DNA of 64,000 nt, from the NCBI RefSeq assembly GCF_002210095.1, contig NZ_AQQR01000001.1, positions 930,001-994,000 on the forward strand, read 5' to 3'. This DNA is from Marinibacterium profundimaris (lineage in GTDB: Bacteria; Pseudomonadota; Alphaproteobacteria; Rhodobacterales; Rhodobacteraceae). Within the stretch, counting starts at the first letter, position 1; each line of letters starts with the position of its first letter. The position numbers and the translations under genes are program-made. Of this stretch, positions 44,820 to 56,070 are shown piece after piece. The notes under the pieces are model-generated. The model was given only the letters and a program-made list of their open reading frames with translations. It did no database searches and was not told the origin of the DNA.

Positions 44820-45197
44820 ATGGAGATCACCGCCCCCGCAGACAGTCCCGCGCCCACAGGCCCCGGCCGCAGCGCGCAATCCACCGGCCACCAGGCAAAG
44901 GCCGCCGTGGCCGCGGCCCGCGAGGCGGGCATCGAGCTGCCGAAGAACGCCCAGGGCCTTGCCGCGTCGCAGATCGCCCGGGGGGTCGAGGCGGCGCTGG
45001 TCTTCCAGCCGCCCGAGCCGCCCGCCCCGGATGCCGCGCCCGGGACGGACCCTGTCGATGGCACCGCGCCGACCGGGACGGACATGCCCGATGCCGCGCC
45101 CGAGGCCGGCGGCACGAATGATGCAGAGATGGCCCTTGCGCTGCTGACCGCCGCCGCCGGATACGATGCCGCCGCCGAGGCTCTCGCCCCGCAGTGA
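44820..45197 (+). CDS. Hypothetical Ala/Pro-rich protein (125 aa)
   Basis: The ATG at 44820 follows AGGAG at 8 bases. The N-terminal half has a short conserved-looking helix (AKAAVAAAREAGIELPKNAQ, ending LAASQIARGVEAALVF). The rest is Pro/Ala/Asp-rich low-complexity sequence with another Ala-rich helix at the end. It has no signal peptide or membrane span. No family was recognised. It converges on the lipoprotein gene that follows. Confidence 0.6.
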   Translation: MEITAPADSPAPTGPGRSAQSTGHQAKAAVAAAREAGIELPKNAQGLAASQIARGVEAALVFQPPEPPAPDAAPGTDPVDGTAPTGTDMPDAAPEAGGTNDAEMALALLTAAAGYDAAAEALAPQ

Positions 45198-45271
45198 TCC
45201 TGCCCGGTGACCACGGGGATACGGCGGCCCGGCGAGGTCAAACTGCCCGGTCCTGAGACCCAATTCGCGCG

Positions 45272-45730
45272 TCAGCGCGCGCCGGTCACGCTGACCTCGA
45301 TCAGCTCGGTCAGGGGCGCGCCCAGCGCCTGCATCGCCAGCAGCGACAGGCGGCTGCCGCTGCCCGGCTCTCCGCCCGTGGGCCGCAGCGTCAGGGTCAC
45401 GGTGGAGCCCTGGTAGCGCACCTCGCCAGTCTGTTCGCGCCTGGTCAGGGGCGTTTCCATCCAGAGCCCAGGGCTTGCCGGGTCGCCCAGCGAGGCCACC
45501 GTCGTGCCCAGCGATGCGCTGCCCGACACCGGAAGCGCCACGGGCACTTCGGCCTGGGGCGCCGTGTCCGCCGCATCGGCCGGCGCGGCCGCCCCGACCA
45601 CGGGCGTCGTGCCCTGCGCGGTGCCATTCGTACCGGGGCCACCGAAGATGCCGTCGGACACCCCCTTGACCGTATCGCAGCCCATCAGCGCCAGCGGCGC
45701 CACGAGCGTCATTGCCATCCAGAGTTTCAT
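45272..45730 (-). CDS. Lipoprotein of unknown function
   Basis: A 152-residue protein with signal MTLVAPLALMGC (lipobox LMGC). It is followed by a flexible Gly/Thr/Ala region and a C-terminal module with SLGTTVASLGDPASPGLWM, TPLTRREQTGEVRYQG and LSLLAMQALGAPLTELIEVSV. This module is found in several envelope proteins of the group, but no function was recognised. The start ATG at 45730 follows AAAGGGGGG. Confidence 0.75.
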   Translation of the reverse strand: MKLWMAMTLVAPLALMGCDTVKGVSDGIFGGPGTNGTAQGTTPVVGAAAPADAADTAPQAEVPVALPVSGSASLGTTVASLGDPASPGLWMETPLTRREQTGEVRYQGSTVTLTLRPTGGEPGSGSRLSLLAMQALGAPLTELIEVSVTGAR

Positions 45731-45881
45731 GCCCCCCTTTCTAGGGCCCTGCACCCCGCAGGTCCATCGCGTCGCGCATGGAAATGGCGGATCGCTGCCA
45801 CGCCCGGGCGCCCCCTCCGCCCGCCGCACCATTCGTTAACGCCCCTTGTCGCAACCTTCGCGGAGGTTTACCTCTTGCCCC

Positions 45882-46892
45882 ATGACACAGGCGCCCCTCA
45901 TCGATCCCTTTGCCCGCGCGATCACCTATCTGCGCGTTTCGGTCACCGACCGCTGCGATTTCCGCTGCGTCTATTGCATGGCCGAGAACATGACCTTCCT
46001 GCCGAAGAAGGAGCTTCTAACGCTGGAAGAGTTGGACCGCATGTGTTCGACCTTTGTCGGCATGGGTGTCGAGAAGCTGCGGATCACCGGCGGCGAGCCC
46101 CTGGTGCGGCGCGACATCATGACCTTCTTCCGGTCGATGTCTCGGCACCTGGACAGCGGGGCCCTCAAGGAGCTGACGGTCACGACCAACGGCTCGCAGC
46201 TGGGCCGCTTTGCCAGGGACCTCGCCGATGCGGGGGTGAAACGGATCAACGTCTCGCTCGACACGCTGGACGAGGAAAAATTCGCCCGCGTGACCCGCTG
46301 GGGCCGGCTGCCGCAGGTGCTCAAGGGCATCGATGCCGCGCTGGACGCCGGGCTGAAGATCAAGATCAACGCCGTCGCGCTGAAGGGCTTCAACGAGGAA
46401 GAACTGCCGCGCATCACCGAATGGTGCGCCGAGAAGGGCATGGACCTGACCTGGATCGAGGTCATGCCGATGGGCGATCTGGGCAACGAGGACCGCGTGG
46501 GCCAGTTCTGGTCGCTCAAGGATGTGCGCGCCCGGTATGAAGAGCACTATACCGTCACCGACCTGGCCGAGCGCACCGGCGGCCCGGCGCGCTACGTGCG
46601 GCTGGAGGAGACGGGCCAGAAGATCGGCTTCATCACGCCGCTGTCCCACAATTTCTGCGAAAGCTGCAACCGCGTGCGGCTGACCTGCACCGGCGAGCTT
46701 TACATGTGCCTGGGCCAGGAGGACATGGCCGACCTGCGCGCGCCGCTGCGCGACTGGCCCAACGACGACCGCCCCCTGCAGGAGGCGATCCGCGCGGCGA
46801 TCGGGCTGAAGCCCAAGGGCCATGATTTCGATTATTCGCGTCGCCGGGCGGACGGCCAGGTGTCGCGCCACATGAGCCACACGGGCGGCTGA
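45882..46892 (+). CDS. moaA: GTP 3',8-cyclase (molybdenum cofactor synthesis)
   Basis: A 336-residue radical SAM enzyme making the first molybdenum-cofactor intermediate from GTP. It has the SAM cluster CDFRCVYC and the C-terminal cluster in [21 protein letters not shown] (ligands in CESC and the later Cys of RLTC). The GGEPLVRRD strand is intact, and a terminal Gly-Gly (SHTGG) is used in catalysis. The ATG at 45882 gives a normal length; GGAGG is 15 bases upstream, rather far. The stop shares a base with the kdtA start (TGATG). Confidence 0.96.
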   Translation: MTQAPLIDPFARAITYLRVSVTDRCDFRCVYCMAENMTFLPKKELLTLEELDRMCSTFVGMGVEKLRITGGEPLVRRDIMTFFRSMSRHLDSGALKELTVTTNGSQLGRFARDLADAGVKRINVSLDTLDEEKFARVTRWGRLPQVLKGIDAALDAGLKIKINAVALKGFNEEELPRITEWCAEKGMDLTWIEVMPMGDLGNEDRVGQFWSLKDVRARYEEHYTVTDLAERTGGPARYVRLEETGQKIGFITPLSHNFCESCNRVRLTCTGELYMCLGQEDMADLRAPLRDWPNDDRPLQEAIRAAIGLKPKGHDFDYSRRRADGQVSRHMSHTGG

Positions 46893-48199
46893 TGTCCCGC
46901 AAGGGTGGCAAAAGGCCGTCACCGACACCGCTTTACAAGGTCTATTCCGGGCTGACCCGTCTTGCCGCGCCCATGGTGCTGGCCCATGTCGGCCGCAAGC
47001 TGGCCGCGCAGGGGGTGGAGCCCGAGCGGATCGACGAACGCGCCGGCCATGCGACACTGCCCCGCCCCGAGGGCGAGATGATCTGGTTTCACGGGGCCAG
47101 CGTGGGCGAGAGCCTGTCGGTCCTGTCTGTCATCACGCGGCTGGGCCAGAGGCTGCCGGGGGCAGAGTTCCTGATGACCTCGGGCACCGCCAGCTCGGCC
47201 CAGATTGTCGGCCGCCGGCTGCCGCCGCGTACCCGCCACCAGTTCGCGCCGATGGACGCGCCGCAGGTGCTGGACCGCTTCCTGGACCACTGGCGCCCGC
47301 GCGCCGGGGTCTTCGTGGAAAGCGAGCTTTGGCCCGGGATGCTGATCCGCGCCCGCGACCGGGGGGTGAAGCTGGCGCTGCTGAACGCGCGGCTTTCGGC
47401 CAGGTCGGCACAGGGCTGGGCGCGGTATCCGGACACGGCGCGCTTCGTGCTGGACGCCTTCGAGGTGATGCTGACCCAGAATGCCGAGATCGCGCAGCGC
47501 CTGCGGTCGATGGGCGCCGATCCGGACCGGCTGCAGGTCGGTGCGAACCTCAAGGCCACGGCCGAGCCGCTGCCGGTGGACGAGCTGACCCTGTCCGAGC
47601 TGCACGAGGCGGTGGGCCCCCGCCCGCTCTGGGTCGCGAGTTCCACCCATCCTGGCGAGGAAGAGATCGTCCTGGAGGCGCAGTCGCGTATCCTGAGCCA
47701 GCGCCCCGGCGCGCTGCTGATCCTGATCCTGCGCCATCCCGAACGCGGCGATGCGGTCGAGGCGATGGTCCGCGAGGCTGGCCTGACCTGCGCACGCCGC
47801 AGCACGGGCGAGCCGATCGGGGCGGAGACGCAGGTCTATCTGGCCGACACCCTGGGCGAGACGGGCACCTGGTACGCCGCGGCGCCGATCGTGCTGCTGG
47901 GCGGCTCGCTCCTGCCGGAGATCGGCGGGCACAACCCGTTCGAGCCGGCGGGCTCCGGCGCGGCGGTGATGAGCGGGCCGCATGTGGTCAATTTTAGCGA
48001 GACCTTCGGGCCGATGTTCTCGACCGGGGCCGCGACCGAGGTGGCAACGGCGGAGGATATCGCCGGCGTGGTCCTGGGCTGGCTGGGGGATGCGGCGCGT
48101 CTGGAGACCCGGCGCGAGGCGGCGCGGGATTTCGCGCGGTCAGGGGCGGCGGCGCTGGATCACGTGATCGACGTGCTGGTCGAGCAGCTGGGGCTGTGA
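46892..48199 (+). CDS. kdtA: 3-deoxy-D-manno-octulosonate (Kdo) transferase
   Basis: A 435-residue GT30 glycosyltransferase that adds Kdo to lipid A precursors at the inner membrane. It shows IWFHGASVGESLSVLSVI, VFVESELWPGMLIRAR, LLNARLSARSAQGW, WVASSTHPGEEEIVL and LLGGSLLPEIGGHNPFEPAGSG (here GGSLLPEIGGHNPFEPAG) with the conserved C-terminal UDP/CMP-binding style glutamate. The first residues are polar and no long membrane anchor is obvious. It is translated directly after moaA, an unusual but purely positional pairing. Confidence 0.93.
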   Translation: MSRKGGKRPSPTPLYKVYSGLTRLAAPMVLAHVGRKLAAQGVEPERIDERAGHATLPRPEGEMIWFHGASVGESLSVLSVITRLGQRLPGAEFLMTSGTASSAQIVGRRLPPRTRHQFAPMDAPQVLDRFLDHWRPRAGVFVESELWPGMLIRARDRGVKLALLNARLSARSAQGWARYPDTARFVLDAFEVMLTQNAEIAQRLRSMGADPDRLQVGANLKATAEPLPVDELTLSELHEAVGPRPLWVASSTHPGEEEIVLEAQSRILSQRPGALLILILRHPERGDAVEAMVREAGLTCARRSTGEPIGAETQVYLADTLGETGTWYAAAPIVLLGGSLLPEIGGHNPFEPAGSGAAVMSGPHVVNFSETFGPMFSTGAATEVATAEDIAGVVLGWLGDAARLETRREAARDFARSGAAALDHVIDVLVEQLGL

Positions 48200-48533
48200 G
48201 CGTGGTGCCCTGCAGCGGCGTGGCGCCGGTGGCGGGCGGCGCGTCGAAGTATTTGGACAAAGATGAAGACAAGAGGGCGCGCCACGTGGTCTGGCGGAGC
48301 GCGGGGGGGCTCGTGGTCGGGGATGCCCCTGGCGGCGGGCGGCCTCTTCGGGGGACCGGCGCGAAACCGGGATGTCGGATGAGGTATTTGGGCCAAGAAG
48401 AAGACAGGGGGTGGGCCCCGCGGCTGCGTGGCGCCTGTCGAGATCAGTCTTGATGGCTGAGGTTCGGTTGTAGTTAAGACGGTCCATCCGCGGTCGTGGT
48501 GGCAGCGGATGGACCGGTGATAGAGGGCTGGGC
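48200..48533. repeat. Intergenic region with two copies of the GTATTTGG repeat and a hairpin
   Basis: This 334-base gap has no gene. Copies of the repeat lie at 48245-48277 (AAGTATTTGGACAAAGATGA...) and 48380-48411 (GAGGTATTTGGGCCAAGAAG...), both on the plus strand. They match the four copies at 37.7-38.0 kb. Confidence 0.82.
48481..48515. terminator. Stem-loop after the first M20 gene
   Basis: Perfect 11-bp arms (48481-48491 and 48505-48515) with a 13-base loop lie 18 bases beyond the minus-strand M20 gene. There is only a weak T-run (GTCTTAACT), so termination is plausible but unproven. Confidence 0.45.
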
Positions 48534-49697
48534 TCAGGCGGCGGGCATGCGCTTCTCGGCGATCTCGGCGTACCAGCTGCAGCCGGCGGGGATGATCTCG
48601 TCGTTGAAGTTGTACTTCGGGTGATGCACCGGCGAGGTATCGCCATTGCCGACGAGGATGTAGGCGCCGGGGCGTTCCTCGAGCATGAAGGCGAAATCCT
48701 CGCCGCCCATGACCAGCGGTGCATCTGCGCACTCGCCCGAAACGGAGCGGGCGACCTCGACGGCGAAATCGGTCTCCTGCTCGGAATTCACCATCACCGG
48801 GTAGTTGCGGACATAGTCGATCTCCACCGTGCCGCCGAAGGTTGCGGCGATGCCGTTGCAGATCTCGATGATCCGCGTCTGGGCCAGGTCGCGCGTCTCG
48901 GGCGCCAAGGTGCGCACGGTGCCGCGCAGCGACACGCCCTGAGGGATGACGTTGAAGGCCTTGGACGAGGTTTCGAAGGAGGTGACCGAGACCACGACCT
49001 GGTCGACCGGGTCGGCGTTGCGGCTGGCGATGGTCTGCAGGGCCAGGATCGCCTGCGCCGCCATTACCGTGGTATCGACCGTCTCGTGGGGTTTGGCCGC
49101 GTGGCCGCCCTTGCCCTGGAAGTCGATCTCGAACACATCCGTCGCGGCGAAGAAGGCACCGGGGCGGATCGAGAAGGTGCCGGCGTCCTGGCCCGGCCAG
49201 TTGTGCATGCCATAGACCTCCTGGATGCCCCAGCGGTCCATCAGGCCGTCGTCGCACATGGCCTTGCCGCCGGCGCCGCCCTCTTCGGCGGGCTGGAAGA
49301 TGACCACCACGGTGCCGTTGAAGTTGCGGGTCTCGGAGAGGTATTTCGCGGCGCCCAGCAGCATCGCGGTATGGCCGTCATGGCCGCAGGCATGCATCAC
49401 GCCGGGGGTTTTCGACGCGTAGGGCACGCCGGTGTCCTCGAGGATCGGCAGCGCGTCCATGTCGGCGCGCAGGCCGATGACACGGCCCGAACTGTCGCTG
49501 TTGCCCTTGATCACTCCGATAACGCCGGTACGGCCGATGCCGGTGACCACCTCGTCGCAGCCGAATTCCGTCAGCTTGTCGGCCACCAGCGCCGAGGTTC
49601 GGTCGGTTTCGTAGAGCAGTTCGGGATGTTCGTGGATGTCGCGGCGCCAGGCGGTGATTTCGTCGTGGAGCTCGGCAAAGCGGTTCTTGACGGGCAT
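48534..49697 (-). CDS. M20 family amidohydrolase (hippurate hydrolase-like), copy 1
   Basis: A 387-residue dinuclear-metal amidohydrolase of the M20D type, acting on N-acyl amino acids. It has GLRADMDALPI, the metal-binding HACGHDGHTAMLLGAAKYL, IFQPAEEGGAGG (bridging/catalytic Glu pair) and the GGHAAKPHET dimerisation-domain His. The C-terminal MGGEDFAFMLEERPG is also metal-related. It is a clear tandem duplicate of the next gene with the same length. The substrate (acyl-amino acid or peptide) is not determined. Confidence 0.93.
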   Translation of the reverse strand: MPVKNRFAELHDEITAWRRDIHEHPELLYETDRTSALVADKLTEFGCDEVVTGIGRTGVIGVIKGNSDSSGRVIGLRADMDALPILEDTGVPYASKTPGVMHACGHDGHTAMLLGAAKYLSETRNFNGTVVVIFQPAEEGGAGGKAMCDDGLMDRWGIQEVYGMHNWPGQDAGTFSIRPGAFFAATDVFEIDFQGKGGHAAKPHETVDTTVMAAQAILALQTIASRNADPVDQVVVSVTSFETSSKAFNVIPQGVSLRGTVRTLAPETRDLAQTRIIEICNGIAATFGGTVEIDYVRNYPVMVNSEQETDFAVEVARSVSGECADAPLVMGGEDFAFMLEERPGAYILVGNGDTSPVHHPKYNFNDEIIPAGCSWYAEIAEKRMPAA

Positions 49698-49720
49698 GGT
49701 CGTGGTCCTTCTCGGTCGTC

Positions 49721-50884
49721 TCAGGCGGGCATGCGGCGTTCGACCAGTTCGGCGAACCAGCTTGCCCCCAGGGGTATGGCCTCGTCATCGAAGACGTAAG
49801 CGGGGTGATGGCACATCGGCGTGTCGCCGTTGCCGAGGAAGAGGTAGGCGCCGGGGCGTTCCTCGAGCATGTACGAGAAATCTTCGGATGGCATGATCGG
49901 GTCGCAGGCCTCGTCCACGTCGGGCGAGACGGCGCGCGCGGCTTCGGCGGCAAAGGCCGCGTGGTCAGGGGAATTGACCGTGACCGGGTAGCCCGGTTCC
50001 CAGATCAGCTCGGCCGTGGCGCCAAAGGCGCTGGCGGTGTCTTCGACCACCCGGCGGATGCGGGTCTCTGCCAGCTTGCGGACCTCCGGGTCCAGGGTGC
50101 GGACGGTGCCGGTCAGGCGCGCGGTCTGCGGGATGATGTTCGAGGCGCCGCTGTCGGTCTCGAAGGTGCCGACGGTCAGAACGGTGGGTCTCAGCGGGTC
50201 GACGTTGCGCGACACGATCGAATGCAGGGTGACGACGATCTGGCAGGCGACGAGGGTGGTGTCGATCGCCTCCTGCGGGGTGGCCGCGTGGCCGCCGCGG
50301 CCGGTGACCCGGATCTCGAATTCGTCCGAGGAGGCCTGAAGTGGACCCGGGCGCGTGTGGAAGGACCCCACCGGCAGGCCCGGCGCATTGTGCAGGCCAT
50401 AGACTTCCTGAATGCCCCAGCGGTCCATCAGACCGTCGCGGCACATCGCCAGCGCCCCTGCCCCGCCCTCTTCGGCAGGCTGGAAGATCAGCACGACCCT
50501 GCCGTCGAAATTGCGCGTCTCGGAGAGGTATTTCGCCGCGCCGAGCAGGATCGAAGTGTGGCCGTCGTGGCCGCAGGCATGCATCACGCCGGGGGTGTGC
50601 GAGGCATAGTCCACGCCAGAGGCTTCGGTGATCGGCAGGGCGTCCATGTCGGCGCGCAGGCCGATGACCTTGCCGGACGTGTTGGACTTGCCCTCGATCA
50701 CCGCGACGACGCCGGTGCGGCCGATGCCGGTGGTGATGTCGGTGAGGCCGAAGTCCTTCAAGCGCTCGACGACGAAGGCCGCGGTCTCGTGCACCTCGTA
50801 CATGAGCTCGGGATGCTGGTGCAGGTGGCGGCGCCAACCGGTGATCTCGTCCTGCATCTCGGCGAGGCGGTTCTTGATGGGCAT
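49721..50884 (-). CDS. M20 family amidohydrolase, copy 2
   Basis: A 387-residue paralogue of copy 1 with the same catalytic stations: GLRADMDALPI, HACGHDGHTSILLGAAKYL, IFQPAEEGGAGA, GGHAATPQE and MPSEDFSYMLEERPG. It is diverged mainly in the substrate-facing and lid regions (for example VTGRGG versus FQGKGG, and different tails after YPVTVNS versus YPVMVNS). This suggests a different acyl or amino-acid preference rather than a recent copy. It lies 23 bases upstream of copy 1. Confidence 0.93.
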   Translation of the reverse strand: MPIKNRLAEMQDEITGWRRHLHQHPELMYEVHETAAFVVERLKDFGLTDITTGIGRTGVVAVIEGKSNTSGKVIGLRADMDALPITEASGVDYASHTPGVMHACGHDGHTSILLGAAKYLSETRNFDGRVVLIFQPAEEGGAGALAMCRDGLMDRWGIQEVYGLHNAPGLPVGSFHTRPGPLQASSDEFEIRVTGRGGHAATPQEAIDTTLVACQIVVTLHSIVSRNVDPLRPTVLTVGTFETDSGASNIIPQTARLTGTVRTLDPEVRKLAETRIRRVVEDTASAFGATAELIWEPGYPVTVNSPDHAAFAAEAARAVSPDVDEACDPIMPSEDFSYMLEERPGAYLFLGNGDTPMCHHPAYVFDDEAIPLGASWFAELVERRMPA

Positions 50885-50905
50885 GGGTGTCGTCCTCGCA
50901 ATGGG

Positions 50906-50980
50906 CGTAGGGTGGGGTTACACCCCACCGCCCGCGAGAGGGTGCGGCGGCGAGGCGGTGGGTTGAAAACCCACCCTACG
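50906..50980. repeat. GTAGGGTGGGG repeat, inverted pair overlapping the argE stop
   Basis: Two units (50906-50930 and 50956-50980) in opposite orientation repeat the arrangement seen at 256-312. The outer end of the second unit contains the TAG that terminates argE (50976-50978). Confidence 0.82.
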
Positions 50981-52139
50981 AAAGTCGCTCCAGCAGGTTT
51001 TCCATAAACGCCTGCCCGGCTTCGAATTCGGCGATGGAGAGGAACTCGTTCTCCTGGTGCGCCTGTTCGATATTGCCGGGGCCGCAGATCACCGCGGAAT
51101 AGCCGGCGTTCTGGAAATGGCCCGCTTCGGTGCCGTAGCTTACCACATGTGTGCCGTTGTCGCCTGTCACCTGTCGGACGAGCGCCTCGGCGCTGCCGTC
51201 GGTCTCGGGCATCAGCGGCGGCACGGTGAAGAAGGGCTCCAGCTCGATCCAGGCTTCGGGGCGCACCGCCTGCATCTGTGCCTGCACCTCGGCCACGGCG
51301 GCTTCGAACCCGGCGCGCCAATCGTCCAGATCCTCGCCCGGGACCAGGCGGCATTCCACCGCGAAGGTGCAATCGCGCGCGGTGATGTTATGCGCCGTGC
51401 CGCCCTGGATCATGCCAACATGCTGCGTCGTCCAGGGCGGGGTGAAGAGCGAGGCGATCTCGGACGGGGTGCGCGCCATGTTGGCCGCGTTGCGGTCGTT
51501 GACCCATTCGATCAGCTTGGCGCCATACATGATCGCCGACACGCCGGTGTGCACCAACGAGGAATGCACCTCGAACCCGTGCACATGCACATGGTAACCG
51601 GTGCCGCCCTTCTGGCCGGTCACCGCCTTCATCAGCGAGGGTTCTCCGATGATCGCATCCGTCCCGCGCGGCAGCACGGCGGCCATTGCCTCGATCAGGG
51701 GCATGGCCCCGGTGCAGCCGATCTCCTCGTCATAGCTCAGCGCGATTTGCAGGGGCCGCTTCAGGCCGCGTTTCGCGCCCTCGACCAGCGCCCAGATCGC
51801 AAGCGCGTCAAAGCCCTTCATGTCGCAGCAGCCACGGCCGTAGAGCAGCCCGTCCTTCTCGACCACCTCGAAAGGGTCGGTATCCCAGGCCTGGCCCTTC
51901 ACCGGGACCACGTCGGTATGGCCCGAGAGCACGACGGCGCCCTCTTCCATCGGCCCGACATGGGCGAAAAGCGCGGCCTTTCGTGGGTCGTCCGGCTTCA
52001 CGAAGCGGTGGCTCTCGATCCCGTGGGAGGAGAGGTAGTCCTGCACCCAGTCCACCAGCGGCAGGTTGGTCTGGTCGGAAATCGTGGGAAACGAGACCAG
52101 CGCCTCGAGGATGGCGCGGGGGCTTAAGGTATCAGTCAT
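50976..52139 (-). CDS. argE: Acetylornithine deacetylase-like M20 peptidase
   Basis: A 387-residue M20A enzyme. It shows VLSGHTDVVPVKGQAWDTDPF (metal His-Asp; here SGHTDVVPVKGQ), YGRGCCDMKGFDAL, LSYDEEIGCTGAMPLI with the catalytic Glu pair, and QNAGYSAVICGPGNIEQAHQENEF (C-terminal metal His). This fits ArgE, which releases ornithine in arginine synthesis; related succinyl-diaminopimelate or N-acyl deacetylases cannot be excluded. Its stop codon is supplied by the adjacent repeat element. Confidence 0.85.
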   Translation of the reverse strand: MTDTLSPRAILEALVSFPTISDQTNLPLVDWVQDYLSSHGIESHRFVKPDDPRKAALFAHVGPMEEGAVVLSGHTDVVPVKGQAWDTDPFEVVEKDGLLYGRGCCDMKGFDALAIWALVEGAKRGLKRPLQIALSYDEEIGCTGAMPLIEAMAAVLPRGTDAIIGEPSLMKAVTGQKGGTGYHVHVHGFEVHSSLVHTGVSAIMYGAKLIEWVNDRNAANMARTPSEIASLFTPPWTTQHVGMIQGGTAHNITARDCTFAVECRLVPGEDLDDWRAGFEAAVAEVQAQMQAVRPEAWIELEPFFTVPPLMPETDGSAEALVRQVTGDNGTHVVSYGTEAGHFQNAGYSAVICGPGNIEQAHQENEFLSIAEFEAGQAFMENLLERLS

Positions 52140-52145
52140 GTTGGG

Positions 52146-53969
<1,824 letters not shown>

Positions 53970-54057
53970 GTCCGATACTCCCGTTCTTCAATGCTGAACG
54001 CTATGGCGGCGCCTGCGGCAGTGTCAAACCCCAGAGACGCTTTCCCCGTCGCCACCC

Positions 54058-54088
54058 TTGCAATTTTCCGAATCTCTGTTTCGATAAT
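54058..54088 (+). promoter_or_regulatory. Possible promoter of the binding-protein operon
   Basis: TTGCAA (54058-54063), a long 19-base spacer and GATAAT (54083-54088) lie in the 268-base gap between the divergent transporter genes. The -10 is good and the spacer suboptimal. Confidence 0.35.
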
Positions 54089-54237
54089 CGGCGTATCTGG
54101 TGCAGGGGAGACCGACCGGCGCGGCACCGGGCCATTGGCCCGTGACATCCCGGGCGGACGCACGCATCGGAAACGAACGGCCGCCGTCAGAGCGGCCCGG
54201 AAAAGGCACGAAAATCGTGTCCAACATGGAGTGTAGT

Positions 54238-55962
54238 ATGACCCTCAGAACCCTATTGCTCGGCGCGACAGCCACGTTTGCGCTGGCCGGAACGGCATTT
54301 GCCGAAGGCCACGAAGGCGAGCGCGGGCGCGATGGCAATGTCAGCATCATCTACTGGCAGGCCCCGTCGATCCTGAATCCCTTCCTGTCCGGCGGCACCA
54401 AGGACATCGAAAGCTCGTCGCTCGTTCTCGAACCGCTGGCGCGCTATGACGAGGCCGGCAACCTCGTGCCCTGGCTGGTGGACGAAGTGCCCACGGTTGC
54501 CAATGGCGGGGTGAGCGAGGATCTCACCACCATAACCTGGAAGATCTCGGAAGGGCTGGTGTGGTCGGACGGCACGCCGCTGACGTCGGCCGACGTGAAG
54601 TTCACCGCCGAATACTGCATGCATCCCGAGGGCGGCTGCGCCCAGGGCGCGTTCTTCGACGGCGTGGAAACGGTCGAGGCGGTCGATGACCTGACCGTAA
54701 AGGTCACCTTCAACCAGCCCAAGCCTAACCCCTACGGCCCCTTCGTGGGCGGCCAGTCGCCGATCCTGCAGGCGGCGCAATTCTCGGACTGCCTGGGCGC
54801 CCGCGCCCCCGAGTGCACCGAGGCGAACTTCAACCCGATCGGCACCGGCCCCTTCAAGGTGGTCGAGTTCAAGCCGAACGACGTGATTACATTCGAGGCG
54901 AACGAGAACTTCCGCGAGGAAGGCAAGCCCGCCTTCCAGACCGTGACCTTCAAGGGCGGCGGTGACGCGGCCGCGGCCGGTCGCTCGGTGCTGGAAACCG
55001 GCGAATTCGACTATGCCTGGAACCTGCAACTGGCGCCTGACGTCATCGCCTCGATGGAAGCCGCCGGCAAGGGCGTGGCCATCGCCGGCTTCGGCCCGCT
55101 GGTCGAACGGATCGAGATGAACCTGACCAACCCCTCGCCCGACCTGCCGCCCGAGACGCGCGCGACCGTGGCCGAGCCGCATCCCTTCCTGAGCGATCCG
55201 GTGGTGCGCGAGGCGCTGTCGATGGCCATCGACCGCGAACTGCTGGTCGAAGTGGGCTATGGCAAGGCCGGCAAGCCGACCTGTGACCTGGTCCCGGTGC
55301 CTGACAATTACGCCGCGCAGAACACCGGCTGCTTCGCGCAGGATATCGCCGGCGCCAGTGCCATGCTGGACGAAGCCGGCATCGTCGACACCGACGGCGA
55401 CGGCATCCGCGAGAAGGACGGCGTGCCGCTGGAAATCCTCTACCAGACCTCGACCAACGCCGTCCGCCAGGACTTCCAGGCGCTGATCAAGCAGTGGTGG
55501 TCGGAAATCGGTGTGGAAACCGAACTGCGCAACGTCTCCGGCTCGGTCTTCTTCGGCGGCGACCCGGGCTCTCCGGACACGTTCCAGAAGTTCTATGCCG
55601 ACGTGGAAATGTACGCCAACACCTTCAACGGCACCGATCCGCAGCAGTATCTTGCCCAGTATCGCTGTGGCAACGAACCCAAGCCGTCGTCGCAATGGCA
55701 GGGTGAGAACATCAACCGCTTCTGCGAGGAGGAATACGACGCCCTGATCGACGAGCTGGCCCGAACCGGCGACATCGAGAAGCGCGGCGAGATCGCCAAG
55801 AAGATGAACAACATGCTCACCGTGGACAGCTGGACCATCGTTCCGCTGGTGCACCGCGGCCGCGTGTCGGCGCATTCGCTCGATCTGGGCGGTGTCGTGC
55901 TGAACACCTGGGACAGCGAGCTGTGGAACGTCGCTGACTGGTATCGCAAGAAGGGCAGCTGA
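54238..55962 (+). CDS. Peptide ABC transporter substrate-binding protein
   Basis: A 574-residue SBP family 5 (DppA/OppA-like) periplasmic protein. The signal peptide is MTLRTLLLGATATFALAGTAFA. It has the family signatures VLEPLARYDEAGNLVPWLVDE, WSDGTPLTSADVKFTAEYC, FNPIGTGPFKVVEFKPNDV and EALSMAIDRELLVEVGYG. Several cysteines (for example CMHPEGGC) could form disulfides. The ligand is unknown: peptides or other amides are suggested by the nearby M20 enzymes. The start is the ATG at 54238 with GGAG 6 bases upstream. Confidence 0.94.
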   Translation: MTLRTLLLGATATFALAGTAFAEGHEGERGRDGNVSIIYWQAPSILNPFLSGGTKDIESSSLVLEPLARYDEAGNLVPWLVDEVPTVANGGVSEDLTTITWKISEGLVWSDGTPLTSADVKFTAEYCMHPEGGCAQGAFFDGVETVEAVDDLTVKVTFNQPKPNPYGPFVGGQSPILQAAQFSDCLGARAPECTEANFNPIGTGPFKVVEFKPNDVITFEANENFREEGKPAFQTVTFKGGGDAAAAGRSVLETGEFDYAWNLQLAPDVIASMEAAGKGVAIAGFGPLVERIEMNLTNPSPDLPPETRATVAEPHPFLSDPVVREALSMAIDRELLVEVGYGKAGKPTCDLVPVPDNYAAQNTGCFAQDIAGASAMLDEAGIVDTDGDGIREKDGVPLEILYQTSTNAVRQDFQALIKQWWSEIGVETELRNVSGSVFFGGDPGSPDTFQKFYADVEMYANTFNGTDPQQYLAQYRCGNEPKPSSQWQGENINRFCEEEYDALIDELARTGDIEKRGEIAKKMNNMLTVDSWTIVPLVHRGRVSAHSLDLGGVVLNTWDSELWNVADWYRKKGS

Positions 55963-55972
55963 TCGTCTGCCC

Positions 55973-56003
55973 ACGGCCGGTCCTTTTGTCAGGGGCCGGC
56001 CGT
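55973..56003 (+). terminator. Intercistronic hairpin between binding protein and permease genes
   Basis: An 11-bp stem (ACGGCCGGTCC with GGGGCCGGCCGT, one G-U) with a 9-base loop, then ATTGTTT. Such elements let the binding protein be made in excess over the permeases. Confidence 0.55.
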
Positions 56004-56070
56004 ATTGTTTCTACTGCCGCCGCAATGCTGGCCATTGCCCCTGCACTGAACGCAAAGGCATCCTCCAAGA

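Noticed and set aside
48534-52139. Possibility that the three M20 genes are one recent triplication
   Set aside because: Copies 1 and 2 are clear paralogues, but the ArgE-like gene belongs to a different M20 branch (different motifs around the metal site), so equal length is probably coincidence.
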